From Bacillota bacterium (GTDB lineage Bacteria; Bacillota; Clostridia; Lachnospirales; Lachnospiraceae): DNA of 64,000 bases. The translations under genes were made by a program, and so were the position numbers. Each line of letters starts with the position of its first letter. Position 1 is the first letter of the stretch. The stretch covers positions 124,001-188,000 of the forward strand of contig JAEZZQ010000021.1 of NCBI GenBank assembly GCA_023442465.1, read 5' to 3'. Of the stretch, positions 1 through 8,652 are shown piece after piece. The notes under the pieces are model-generated. The model was not told where the DNA came from. It did no database searches and was given only the letters and a program-made list of their open reading frames with translations.

Positions 1-653
1 ATTTCTTCTATATCTGTATCCCTGTTACCATCAATCCTATTATCAATGATTTTTACTACAGCATTTATTACCTCACGTAAATTATGAGGAGGTATATTAG
101 TAGCCATACCTACTGCGATGCCTGTGGTACCATTGACCAAAAGATTAGGATAACGGCTTGGAAGTACAGAAGGCTCTCTTTCCGTCTCATCGAAGTTCGG
201 TAAAAAATCTACCGTATCTTTATTGATATCTGCAAGAAGCTCCATGGAAATCTTGGAAAGCCTGGCTTCCGTATAACGCATAGCTGCCGCGCCGTCTCCA
301 TCCACAGAACCGAAGTTACCATGACCGTCTACCAAAGGATAACGGGTAGACCATGGCTGTGCCATATTTACCAGCGCTCCGTATATGGAACTATCGCCGT
401 GAGGATGGTACTTACCCATGGTATCGCCGACAATACGCGCGCTTTTTCTATGCGGCTTATCAGGACCATTATTCAATTCTATCATGGAATACAGCACCCT
501 TCGCTGTACCGGCTTCAAACCATCCCTTACGTCAGGCAATGCACGGGAAGCGATAACGCTCATAGCATAATCGATATAAGAGGTTTCCATAGTCTTCTTC
601 AAATCCACGTCATGAATTTTATCAAAGACTGTGTCTTGAATATTTTCTTCCAT
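1..653 (-). CDS. gyrA: DNA gyrase subunit A, N-terminal part (runs off window)
   Basis: This is the A subunit of the type II topoisomerase that introduces negative supercoils by breaking and rejoining DNA. About 217 N-terminal codons are visible; the gene continues beyond base 1. The reading frame has the breakage-reunion core, including the AMRYTEARL segment whose tyrosine forms the covalent DNA link, and the quinolone-pocket segment HPHGDSSIYGALVNMAQ. The ATG at 653-651 is chosen because GGAG (667-664) lies 10 nt upstream; the ATG at 660-658 is in another frame. It lies 35 nt downstream of gyrB on the same strand, so co-transcription is likely. The residue equivalent to E. coli Asp87 is glycine here. 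Confidence 0.97.
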   Translation of the reverse strand, partial: MEENIQDTVFDKIHDVDLKKTMETSYIDYAMSVIASRALPDVRDGLKPVQRRVLYSMIELNNGPDKPHRKSARIVGDTMGKYHPHGDSSIYGALVNMAQPWSTRYPLVDGHGNFGSVDGDGAAAMRYTEARLSKISMELLADINKDTVDFLPNFDETEREPSVLPSRYPNLLVNGTTGIAVGMATNIPPHNLREVINAVVKIIDNRIDGNRDTDIEE

Positions 654-688
654 TTTTCATTATCTCCATTTCGTAATCGCAGTGCTTA

Positions 689-2623
689 TTAAATATCAAG
701 GTTCTTTACAAATTTCGCATTTTCCTCAATGAATTCGCGCCGCGGTTCTACTTTATCACCCATAAGTGTAGTAAATGTCAAATCGATTTCCGATTCTGCC
801 TCTCCATCCATAGTTACCCGGAGAAGAATGCGCCTTTCAGGATCCATGGTAGTCTCCCAGAGCTGTTCCGGATCCATTTCTCCAAGTCCTTTATAACGCT
901 GAATCTTATTATTCTGATCTCTTCCTACCTCTTGAAGAATGTTATCCAGCTCTTCATCATTGTAGGCGTACCACACCTTTTTATTTTTCTCCAGTTTATA
1001 AAGAGGAGGCTGTGCCAAATATACGTAGCCTTCCTTGATAAGATTAGGCATAAAACGGTAAAGAAAGGTCAGCAGCAAGGTAGAAATATGCGCTCCATCC
1101 ACATCGGCATCTGTCATAATGATAATTTTGTGATAACGCAGTCTATTGATATCGAAATCATCGTGAATTCCTGTACCAAAGGCAGTAATCATTGCTTTAA
1201 TTTCCGCATTGGCATATATTTTATCGAGTCTGGCTTTTTCTACATTAAGTATCTTGCCTCGAAGGGGAAGAATAGCCTGAGTCGCACGGCTTCTTGCAGT
1301 CTTCGCACTGCCGCCGGCAGAATCTCCCTCAACGATATAAATTTCACAATTAGAAGGATCTTTATCTGAACAATCTGCAAGCTTTCCGGGAAGGCTCATA
1401 CCTTCCAAAGCTGTCTTTCTTCTCGTCAAGTCCCTCGCTTTTCTTGCAGCATCTCTGGCACGCTGGGCAAGAATGGATTTCTCACATATAATTTTAGCTA
1501 TAGAAGGATTCTGCTCCAAAAAGTATGTGAGCTGTTCGCTGACGATACTGTCTACGGCGCCTCTGGCTTCAGAATTTCCAAGCTTTTGCTTCGTTTGTCC
1601 TTCAAACTGAGGATCTTCTATCTTAACGCTGACAATTGCTGTTAAACCTTCTCTTATATCCTCACCCATAAGGTTGGTTTCATTTTCCTTTAATAACTTA
1701 TTGTTTCTTGCATAATCGTTAAAGGTCTTGGTAAGAGCATTTCGAAAACCTATTAAATGAGTTCCTCCCTCGGGAGTATTTATATTATTAACAAAACTAT
1801 AAGAGCTTTCAGTATAAGATTCGTTATGCTGCATAGCAACCTCAACATAAACATTATTCTTCATACCTTCAAAATACATTATATTATCGTAAATCGCCGT
1901 CTTGCTCTTATTCAGGTAAGTTACGAATTCTTTGATTCCGCCTTCATAATGGAATTCTCTTACAATAGGTTGTTTGTCTTCTTCCACCCTCATATCCTTA
2001 AGAATAATTTTTAAATTCTTCGTAAGGAAAGCCATTTCTCTAAGGCGCTGCTTTAAAATATCAAATTCAAAAATAGTAGTTTCCTGAAAGATAGTAGCAT
2101 CAGGTTTAAAGGTAACCTTCGTTCCTGTCTGATCCTCCGGACATTCTCCTACCACTTTCAAGGGATAGCAGACATGTCCTCTTTCATATCTTTGTTTGTG
2201 TATCTTAGAGTCCTGATATATCTCAACCTCCAGCCAGTCGGAAAGAGCATTTACAACGGAAGCTCCTACACCATGAAGGCCGCCGGACACCTTATATCCT
2301 CCACCGCCGAATTTACCGCCTGCATGAAGAATAGTAAACGCTACTTCCACGGCAGCAATACCGGCTTTGTGGTTAATTCCTACAGGAATACCGCGCCCGT
2401 TGTCTATAACTGTTACGGAATTATCTTCATTGATACTAACTTCAATTTTATCACAATATCCTGCAAGCGCTTCATCTACGGCATTATCTACGATTTCATA
2501 CACCAGATGATGGAGACCCCTGGAAGATGTAGTTCCTATATACATACCGGGCCTCTTCCTTACTGCTTCAAGGCCTTCCAATATTTGAATTTGATCCGCT
2601 CCGTATAAATTTTCATTACTCAT
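689..2623 (-). CDS. gyrB: DNA gyrase subunit B
   Basis: GyrB supplies the ATPase of DNA gyrase. The protein is 644 residues, normal for the family. The GHKL ATPase is at the N-terminus (EIVDNAVDEALAGYCD, then DNGRGIPVG and GGLHGVGASVVNALS). The transducer follows, and the Toprim metal site has EGDSAGGSA and the later DADVDGAHI. The C-terminus has the QRYKGLGEMDPEQLWETTMD segment that contacts GyrA. The ATG at 2623 starts MSNENLYGADQI and matches the usual start; an open frame extends to 2692 but the ATG there has no ribosome site. The gene sits between recF and gyrA, in the standard origin order. Confidence 0.97.
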   Translation of the reverse strand: MSNENLYGADQIQILEGLEAVRKRPGMYIGTTSSRGLHHLVYEIVDNAVDEALAGYCDKIEVSINEDNSVTVIDNGRGIPVGINHKAGIAAVEVAFTILHAGGKFGGGGYKVSGGLHGVGASVVNALSDWLEVEIYQDSKIHKQRYERGHVCYPLKVVGECPEDQTGTKVTFKPDATIFQETTIFEFDILKQRLREMAFLTKNLKIILKDMRVEEDKQPIVREFHYEGGIKEFVTYLNKSKTAIYDNIMYFEGMKNNVYVEVAMQHNESYTESSYSFVNNINTPEGGTHLIGFRNALTKTFNDYARNNKLLKENETNLMGEDIREGLTAIVSVKIEDPQFEGQTKQKLGNSEARGAVDSIVSEQLTYFLEQNPSIAKIICEKSILAQRARDAARKARDLTRRKTALEGMSLPGKLADCSDKDPSNCEIYIVEGDSAGGSAKTARSRATQAILPLRGKILNVEKARLDKIYANAEIKAMITAFGTGIHDDFDINRLRYHKIIIMTDADVDGAHISTLLLTFLYRFMPNLIKEGYVYLAQPPLYKLEKNKKVWYAYNDEELDNILQEVGRDQNNKIQRYKGLGEMDPEQLWETTMDPERRILLRVTMDGEAESEIDLTFTTLMGDKVEPRREFIEENAKFVKNLDI

Positions 2624-2720
2624 TTTTATAGCTATGCTCCTTTCAAGCGCGAAATACTGCTGCGCAATACCTATGCGTATTAATTGTTTCATATCAGGAA
2701 ACCGCAGACTGAATAGTTAT

Positions 2721-3800
2721 CTATTCCTTGACAGTTCCTTCCACTATCTTAAAAACCTTATCTATTTCAAATCTGTTATTCACAAATTCATCTAAGCCCG
2801 TACAAGTAATAATTGTCTGTATATCTCCAATACTGCTAAGAAGATAATTCTGTCTGTTACTGTCTAACTCCGAAAGAACATCGTCCAAAAGCAAAACAGG
2901 AATATCCTTGGTAATTTTCTTTACCAGCTCTATTTCGGATAATTTGAGAGAAAGAGCAGCCGTTCTCTGTTGTCCCTGAGAACCAAATCTGCGGATATCG
3001 ATATCCCCTACCATAAAACAAAAATCGTCCCTATGAGGTCCTACCGAAGTCTGCTTTAACCTGATATCCTTTTCCTGGCTGTTTTTCATCAATTTAGCAA
3101 AATCGTCAATTTCCACATCAGGTTCATATTTTATATACAATTCCTCTTTATCTCCGGACAACCTCTTATGTATGTCATAAATAATCTCATTGAGCTGCTC
3201 CACAAAGATACGGCGCCTTTCAATGATCTTGCTTCCGAAGGAAACCAATTGCGAATCCCATATATTTAAAGTTTCTCTTAACTCAGGTTTAAAATACATA
3301 TCTTTTAAAAGCTTGTTTCTTTGATTTACTATTTTGTTATAATGATTTAGATTATATAGATAGAAATTATCCAATTGACAAAGTTCCATATCCACAAACC
3401 TTCTTCTTTCTGCAGGTCCGTTTTTGATAATGCTTAAGTCCTCGGGAGAAAAAAAGACAACGTTCAATAAGCCCAAGAGGTCTGCCGCTTTTTTTATCTT
3501 CTGTCCGTCAATCGCAATTCCCTTTGATTTATTTTTACGAAGATGTACGTCTACCTTGTATTGAATTTCCTGCTTTTCAAGATAAGTTCTTATATGAGCT
3601 TCTTCTGAATCGAATTTAACAATATCTCTGTCCTTGCTTCCTTTATGTGATTTTGTGGTTGCGGATAGATAAATGGCTTCTAACACGTTGGTTTTCCCTT
3701 GTGCGTTATCACCGTACAGAATATTTGTTCCTTCACTGAACTTCAGATCCAGAAATTCATAATTCCTGAAATTCATCAGTTCCAACGATTTAATAATCAT
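2721..3800 (-). CDS. recF: DNA replication and repair protein RecF
   Basis: RecF is an SMC-like ATPase that acts with RecO and RecR to load RecA at single-strand gaps. The 359 residues fit the family. Visible are Walker A (GDNAQGKTNVLEAIY, about residues 30-44), the GPHRDDF segment, the ABC signature region SQGQQRTAALSLKLSE and Walker B VLLLDDVLSELD near the C-terminus. AAGGTG lies just upstream of the ATG at 3800. The gene is between the S4-domain gene and gyrB in one leftward series, the usual arrangement near bacterial origins. Confidence 0.96.
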   Translation of the reverse strand: MIIKSLELMNFRNYEFLDLKFSEGTNILYGDNAQGKTNVLEAIYLSATTKSHKGSKDRDIVKFDSEEAHIRTYLEKQEIQYKVDVHLRKNKSKGIAIDGQKIKKAADLLGLLNVVFFSPEDLSIIKNGPAERRRFVDMELCQLDNFYLYNLNHYNKIVNQRNKLLKDMYFKPELRETLNIWDSQLVSFGSKIIERRRIFVEQLNEIIYDIHKRLSGDKEELYIKYEPDVEIDDFAKLMKNSQEKDIRLKQTSVGPHRDDFCFMVGDIDIRRFGSQGQQRTAALSLKLSEIELVKKITKDIPVLLLDDVLSELDSNRQNYLLSSIGDIQTIITCTGLDEFVNNRFEIDKVFKIVEGTVKE

Positions 3801-3841
3801 GCTTACACCTTATTTTCCAAATACAAAAATACATATAACCA

Positions 3842-4051
3842 CTATTTTTGTATTAAAATCTTTTTCCCGCCAAATTCCACAATATCATTATCATAAAGCT
3901 TCTTTCCTCTTTGAAATTCCGGCGCACCGTTCACTTTCACTTCTCCGTTCACGATGACATCCTTCGCTTCTACTCCGGAATCCACGAAACCTGCAGCCTT
4001 TAGGGCCTGACCGAGTTTAATATACTCGTCTCTTAATTTTATTATTTCCAT
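3842..4051 (-). CDS. yaaA: S4-domain RNA-binding protein YaaA
   Basis: This 69-residue protein is almost entirely one S4 RNA-binding fold. The core LKAAGFVDSGVEAKDVI, then VNGEVKVNG and the basic GKKLYDNDIV strand are typical of the small YaaA/RlbA proteins encoded between dnaN and recF in Firmicutes. The exact RNA target is not known from sequence; a role in ribosome assembly or RNA binding is the family expectation. An AAGGA ribosome site precedes the ATG at 4051. Position and size make the family assignment secure. Confidence 0.9.
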   Translation of the reverse strand: MEIIKLRDEYIKLGQALKAAGFVDSGVEAKDVIVNGEVKVNGAPEFQRGKKLYDNDIVEFGGKKILIQK

Positions 4052-4258
4052 AATTTTCCTTAAATTTCAAATTTATATTTTTAAATTCGTGAAATTCTTT
4101 ATATAAATAAACATTACAGTTTAATCTTCCATACTGCGAATCGAAAATTGCGCTTCTATGCAATACTGCAAAAGCTGCAAGCGACAAAATACAGTTTTAT
4201 TGCATTTTGTATGCATATATATTGCCGTTTAGCAAAAAGCTGAACTGCAATATATAAA
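4052..4258. repeat. dnaN-yaaA intergenic region with a 17-bp stem-loop
   Basis: This 207-bp AT-rich spacer holds no gene. Arms 4217-4233 and 4239-4255 form a 17-bp stem around a five-base loop, with one mismatch and one wobble pair, starting 3 bp from the dnaN stop. No T-run follows in the leftward direction, so it is not a standard intrinsic terminator. It could instead stabilise the mRNA 3' end or act as a processing site. Confidence 0.6.
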
Positions 4259-5368
4259 CTAATTCACAGTAGTAAAATTTACCGGAAGAATCAAATAAGT
4301 ATACTTCTCCTCAACATCTCTGATAAAGCAGGGAGCCTTTGGATTCACCAGATAAATATCTATTTCTTCATCATCGATCACTCGAAGGGCGTCAATTAAA
4401 AATTTCGGATTAAATCCGATCATAATATCTTTTCCCTTTTTATCAATGTCGATTTCTTCGTTCATGCTTCCTACGGTGGAATTAATCTTTAGTTCCATCA
4501 TTCCATCGATTATATTAATAATAATTGGTTTTTTATCCCCTTCTTTTACGAGAAGAGTAGCTCTGTCAATACAATTCAAGAATTCCTTTTTATTTATTCT
4601 TACCTTTGTCTCATAATCGCTGGAAAGCATCTGGTCTATTTTAAAATATTCCCCTTCTATCAAACGGGAAACTACGGTAGTACTCTCAAATTCAAATACG
4701 ATATGTTTGTCCGTAAAGAAGATATGTACATCCTCCTCCATCCCACCGGACAATATTTTGCTTATCTCGTTTAAAGTCTTACCGGGAACTACTACTTTTT
4801 TAGGCATATAAAAATTCTTCAGGCCTATTTTTCTTATGGATATCCTATGTCCATCCAGAGAAACTACCTTCAAAATATCCTCGTTAATTTCAAATAATTC
4901 ACCCGTCATCAATTTATTACTGTCGTTATCAGAAATAGAAAATATAGTCTGTCTGATCACTTCCTTCAAGGTAAACTGAGAAACAATAATAGAATCTATC
5001 TTCTCTATAGAAGGAAGATAGGAAAAGTCATCTCCGGGCTTTCCTATAATGTTAAACTTAGCCTTTTCGCAAGTAATAGTAGTCTTATAAGAGGAATCCG
5101 TTACAATAGTTATATCGTTATCAGGAAGCTTTCTTACGATTTCCAGAAAAATCTTGGCGTCCAAAGCAATTAAGCCCTTTTCTACTATATTTCCTTCAAT
5201 CAAGGTCTCTATACCGAGTTCCATATCATTGGCTATCAGTTTGATGTTCCCTCCCCTTGCATCGATGAGAATACATTCGAGAATAGACATCGTCGTTTTG
5301 TTGGGAACAGCCTTCGATACGATTTGTACTCCGTTAAGCAGATTTGATTTTGAACAAACTAATTTCAT
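4259..5368 (-). CDS. dnaN: DNA polymerase III sliding clamp (beta subunit)
   Basis: DnaN forms the ring that tethers the replicative polymerase and other enzymes to DNA. The 369-residue length matches the three-domain clamp. The start MKLVCSKSNLLNGVQIVSKAVPNKTTMSILECILI is typical, and the C-terminus ends in the expected YLILPVNF-type strand. GGGAG precedes the ATG at 5368. A DnaA-box-like TGTGTATAA (5370-5378) touches the start codon, so initiator binding could influence expression. The gene is separated from dnaA by a 326-bp spacer containing further DnaA boxes. Confidence 0.96.
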   Translation of the reverse strand: MKLVCSKSNLLNGVQIVSKAVPNKTTMSILECILIDARGGNIKLIANDMELGIETLIEGNIVEKGLIALDAKIFLEIVRKLPDNDITIVTDSSYKTTITCEKAKFNIIGKPGDDFSYLPSIEKIDSIIVSQFTLKEVIRQTIFSISDNDSNKLMTGELFEINEDILKVVSLDGHRISIRKIGLKNFYMPKKVVVPGKTLNEISKILSGGMEEDVHIFFTDKHIVFEFESTTVVSRLIEGEYFKIDQMLSSDYETKVRINKKEFLNCIDRATLLVKEGDKKPIIINIIDGMMELKINSTVGSMNEEIDIDKKGKDIMIGFNPKFLIDALRVIDDEEIDIYLVNPKAPCFIRDVEEKYTYLILPVNFTTVN

Positions 5369-5694
5369 TTGTGTATAACTCCCTTCCTGAAAAGATGAAA
5401 AATTTGATTTGCCGAAAACCGGTTAATATATAATGAATTTAATAATATAATTAGTAATAGTTGTTGATATGTGTATAACCTTATCTATTATACTATTTTT
5501 CAGTAAAAAAAGAAATCATAATATATGTGAAAAACTAAATATAACTTTTGGATAACATGTGAATTATTCACATCCCTTTTCATAAGACCTTAAATCAAGC
5601 TCGATTATTTTTAATAAAGTTGAAGATTTATGAAAATATCAACAGTCTAACCACATAATAATAAACATGAAATTGTGGAAAGCTATTATGAAAT
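5369..5694. promoter_or_regulatory. dnaA-dnaN intergenic region with DnaA boxes
   Basis: This AT-rich spacer contains no gene. DnaA-box-like 9-mers are visible at 5370-5378 and 5470-5478 (both TGTGTATAA) and at 5564-5572 (TTATTCACA). The last is half of a perfect 15-bp inverted repeat at 5558-5572. Boxes on both sides of dnaA are common in Firmicutes bipartite origins. The dnaN promoter should also lie here, but I cannot place it securely. Confidence 0.65.
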
Positions 5695-7047
5695 TTAAGA
5701 CGGATTAATTTTTTTTCTGATGATTTCTATTTTATTCTTAAGTTCTTCGTTGCTCTTAAGCTCTTCTGTAATTTTATTTACACCGTGGATAATGGTGGTA
5801 TGATCCTTTTTACCAAGAATCTTACCTATATTCTGATAAGAAGTATCTGTCATGCTGCGGCAAAGGTACATAACGACCTGTCTTGGCTCCACGAATTCGG
5901 AGTTACGTTTCTTGGAAGTGATGTCTTCCGGATTTACTCCAAACTGCTCCGAAACTACATTAATAATGAAGGAAGGGCTTATTTCTTTCGGTTTATCAGG
6001 ATAAATAATATCCTTCAGCGCTTCCTCCGCGATATCCAGAGTTATATCTACATTATTTAATTTGGAAAAGGCTATGATTTTGTTAAAAGCGCCTTCTAAT
6101 TCTCTTATATTCGATTTAATATTGGTAGCGATATATTTGAAAATTTCATTATCCACTTCTTTGCTGTAGCTTTCCGCATTTTTCTTAAGAATAGCCATTC
6201 GGGTCTCGTAATCAGGAGGTTGTATATCCGAAATAAGTCCCCATTCGAATCTGGAACGGAACCTTTCTTCCAAGGTTTCCATTTCCTTGGGAGGCTTATC
6301 TGAGGAGAGAATAATCTGTTTTCCGGAAGAGTGGAGTACATTAAAGGTATGGAAGAATTCTTCCTGTGTGCTTTCCTTACCTATAATAAACTGTACGTCA
6401 TCGATGAGTAATACATCTACCGTCCTATATTTTTCCCTGAGCTTCGTCATGGCCGCAGCGTTACCGCTTCTTATGGATTCTATTACTTCATTGGTAAATT
6501 GCTCTGAGGTAACGTAAAGCACTTTCATGTTCGGATTCTGATTTAAGACGAAATGTCCGATGGAGTGCATGAGGTGAGTCTTACCAAGTCCGGCACCTCC
6601 GTATAAATAAAGGGGGTTGTATGCTTCTCCGGGAGATTCAGCCACTGCGAGGGAAGCGGAATGAGCAAATTTATTATTGCTTCCTACTACGAAGGTATCG
6701 AATCTGTACTTCGGGTTCAGGTTGGCCTTTTCATAATTGATATTGTATTGAGGCTTTAAAGCCATGGAATTATCGTTCTCATCCACATCTTTTTCCAATA
6801 TAAAAGATATGTCATATTCATGGTCCATCATTTCCGCAATGGTCACCTGAAAATAACTCTTATATTTGTTCGTTATGTAGCTGAGCGCATGAGCCTGGTC
6901 GGATGGGATCAAAATAGTGACCACATCGTTTTCCACGCTGTAAAAATTGAGATTAGCTACCCATGTATTATAAGAAATATTGGATAAATCATATTCTTTT
7001 TTTATCGTTTGTTTAATTAATTCCCAGTTCTCTTTAATAGAATCCAT
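5695..7047 (-). CDS. dnaA: Chromosomal replication initiator protein DnaA
   Basis: DnaA binds the origin boxes and melts DNA. The protein is 450 residues when started at the ATG at 7047, which has GGAGG (7058-7054) six bases upstream; the open frame to 7092 has no comparable site. Domain I begins MDSIKENWELIKQTIKKEY. The AAA+ core has Walker A GGAGLGKTHL, Walker B LLIDDVQF and a sensor RFRSRFEWG. Domain IV has the DNA-binding signature KKDHTTIIHGVNKI near the C-terminus. It is transcribed away from oriC, and boxes in its upstream region imply autoregulation. Confidence 0.97.
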   Translation of the reverse strand: MDSIKENWELIKQTIKKEYDLSNISYNTWVANLNFYSVENDVVTILIPSDQAHALSYITNKYKSYFQVTIAEMMDHEYDISFILEKDVDENDNSMALKPQYNINYEKANLNPKYRFDTFVVGSNNKFAHSASLAVAESPGEAYNPLYLYGGAGLGKTHLMHSIGHFVLNQNPNMKVLYVTSEQFTNEVIESIRSGNAAAMTKLREKYRTVDVLLIDDVQFIIGKESTQEEFFHTFNVLHSSGKQIILSSDKPPKEMETLEERFRSRFEWGLISDIQPPDYETRMAILKKNAESYSKEVDNEIFKYIATNIKSNIRELEGAFNKIIAFSKLNNVDITLDIAEEALKDIIYPDKPKEISPSFIINVVSEQFGVNPEDITSKKRNSEFVEPRQVVMYLCRSMTDTSYQNIGKILGKKDHTTIIHGVNKITEELKSNEELKNKIEIIRKKINPS

Positions 7048-7092
7048 GAAATGCCTCCGGTTATTGGTATTACTTAAGCGAAAATACCTCAT

Positions 7093-7657
7093 TTATATCT
7101 TAATATAAATAATATAAAATTTCAAATGGTTAATTTTATGAACGGGTTTATGCACGTATTGTGGATAATTAAGGGGAATAAAATGTAATTTTGAAATCAA
7201 AGTTAACATAGTATTTTTTATGTCCTGAAGCTATGTGTATAACTATAAAAATAATTATTAACATAAGGAAAGGTTAATTATTAAAGGGTTTTTTTATTTA
7301 ATTCACTTTATTTTCACATGCTATAAAGGAGTTATCCACATCTTATACACAATATGTGGATAGATTTATGTAAATTAAAAATTAATTTGTCCCTATGTGA
7401 ATAACTTTTTTATCGGTCTACATTTAGTGGTTAGCTTGTCTTTGAAATAACAATATGTAGTTTTAGTTAAAATCACGATTTTTTCAGCCTTTTTTGGGTA
7501 TTTTTAATTTATTAAATTTATAGTTATTCACTTGACGGAAACTTTTTTATCTTATATAATCGTAATGATATTTTTCCAACACAATATTAATAAAAAACTA
7601 TTCGTTTACCTTATTATAGAAATTATAGAGGGTTTTCAAAAAGGAGGTGCACCAATT
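7093..7657. other. Chromosomal replication origin (oriC)
   Basis: This 565-bp AT-rich region separates leftward dnaA from rightward rpmH. Perfect DnaA boxes are at 7160-7168 (TGTGGATAA) and 7332-7340 (TTATCCACA). Near-consensus boxes are at 7234-7242, 7343-7351, 7355-7363, 7396-7404 and 7524-7532. The run of Ts and As around 7286-7320 is a candidate unwinding element. Three boxes packed in 7332-7363 look like the main initiator cluster. Position, divergent genes and box density support the call; the exact unwinding site is inferred. Confidence 0.9.
7532..7560 (+). promoter_or_regulatory. Sigma-A type promoter of rpmH
   Basis: TTGACG (7532-7537), a 17-bp spacer and a perfect TATAAT (7555-7560) lie about 100 bp upstream of rpmH. 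The -35 box abuts a DnaA-box-like sequence (7524-7532), so initiator binding could modulate rpmH-rnpA transcription. Confidence 0.8.
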
Positions 7658-7792
7658 ATGAAAATGACATTTCAGCCTAAAAACAGACAGAGAAAGAAAG
7701 TTCACGGTTTCAGATCCAGGATGAGTACTCCGGGCGGAAGAAAAGTATTAGCTGCCAGAAGAGCAAAAGGAAGAAAGAGATTGTCAGCATAG
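7658..7792 (+). CDS. rpmH: 50S ribosomal protein L34
   Basis: L34 is a small basic protein of the large ribosomal subunit. The 44-residue sequence has the invariant features: MTFQPKNRQRKKVHGFR, MSTPGGRKVL and the basic tail RRAKGRKRLSA. The start is the ATG at 7658, preceded by a strong AAGGAGGTG (7641-7649); an upstream open frame back to 7532 is not coding. It is first in the rightward origin-proximal series and has its own good promoter. Confidence 0.97.
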   Translation: MKMTFQPKNRQRKKVHGFRSRMSTPGGRKVLAARRAKGRKRLSA

Positions 7793-7816
7793 GCCGCAGT
7801 TTTGTGGCCTTTTTTC
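7791..7816 (+). terminator. Terminator or attenuator between rpmH and rnpA
   Basis: Arms 7791-7798 (AGGCCGCA) and 7803-7810 (TGTGGCCT) pair over eight positions with one wobble, around a GTTT loop, and five Ts follow. The stem begins inside the rpmH stop codon. Partial termination here would give more L34 than RNase P protein from the shared transcript. Confidence 0.7.
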
Positions 7817-7820
7817 TCTT

Positions 7821-8186
7821 GTGGCGAAAAATATGAGATTTTCAGAATCATTGAAGAAAAATAACGATTTCAGAACTGTTTATAAAAGTGGCAGATCCTA
7901 TGCTAATAAATATCTTGTAATGTATGTGTTGGAAAATAATAGGGATATGAACAGAATCGGAATATCGGTAAGTAAAAAAGTTGGAAACAGTGTCGTGCGC
8001 CACAGAGTAACGAGATTGTTGAGAGAAAGTTACAGACTGCATGAAAATATATTTAATGGTGGATTAGATATAGTAGTCGTTGCAAGAAACAGCGCCGCTT
8101 CGGCTTCTTATGCCGATATAGAAAGCGCATTATTACATCTGGGAAAACTTCATCATATATTAAAGATATATTTTTATAATGATTAA
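7821..8186 (+). CDS. rnpA: Ribonuclease P protein component
   Basis: RnpA is the protein partner of the RNase P ribozyme that matures tRNA 5' ends. The 121 residues carry the RNR motif region VGNSVVRHRVTRLLRESYR, plus FRTVYKSGRSYANKYLVMYV and the final VVVARNSA segment. The GTG at 7821 and the ATG at 7833 are both possible starts; neither has a clear ribosome site because a terminator-like hairpin lies just upstream. The ATG would give MRFSESLKKNNDF, the more typical N-terminus. The gene order rpmH-rnpA-yidD-yidC is standard. Confidence 0.93.
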   Translation: MAKNMRFSESLKKNNDFRTVYKSGRSYANKYLVMYVLENNRDMNRIGISVSKKVGNSVVRHRVTRLLRESYRLHENIFNGGLDIVVVARNSAASASYADIESALLHLGKLHHILKIYFYND

Positions 8187-8393
8187 TAGTATATTATTTT
8201 ATTATTATAAGTTTATTATGATAGGTATTTTACTATAAGTATACCATTATGGGTATTATTGACAGAGACGCAATTTTGGTTTTGCGGTATGGAAAGCTGA
8301 ATAGTAATGCATTTTATCGTATAAATTATTTTTATCTTGAATTGATTTGGATGCTTTTAATGTATGTATGAAAGTTTGATTTGATAATTGTTT

Positions 8394-8603
8394 ATGAAAA
8401 AACTATTGATTTACATGATTAAGTTCTATAGAAAATATATTTCTCCTATGAAGAGAACAAAATGTCCTTATTTTCCTACTTGTTCAGAGTATGGTCTGGA
8501 AGCAGTCAGTAAATACGGCGCTTTGAAAGGTGGGCTTTTGTCGTTATGGAGAATTTTACGGTGTAATCCTTTTTCCAAGGGAGGCTATGATCCGGTTCCA
8601 TAG
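8394..8603 (+). CDS. yidD: Membrane protein insertion efficiency factor YidD
   Basis: This small membrane-associated protein helps YidC-dependent insertion. The 69 residues have the diagnostic YRKYISPMKRTKCPYFPTCSEYG segment, split here as YRKYISP and CPYFPTCSEYG, followed by GGLLSLWRILRCNPFSKGGYDPVP. The ATG at 8394 is preferred; a TTG two codons upstream (8388) is possible, and neither has a strong ribosome site. About 200 bp of AT-rich sequence without a gene separates it from rnpA. Confidence 0.93.
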   Translation: MKKLLIYMIKFYRKYISPMKRTKCPYFPTCSEYGLEAVSKYGALKGGLLSLWRILRCNPFSKGGYDPVP

Positions 8604-8652
8604 AATAATTACTAATTAAAATTTAAGTACGCTTCATTAAGGAGGAGAAAAA

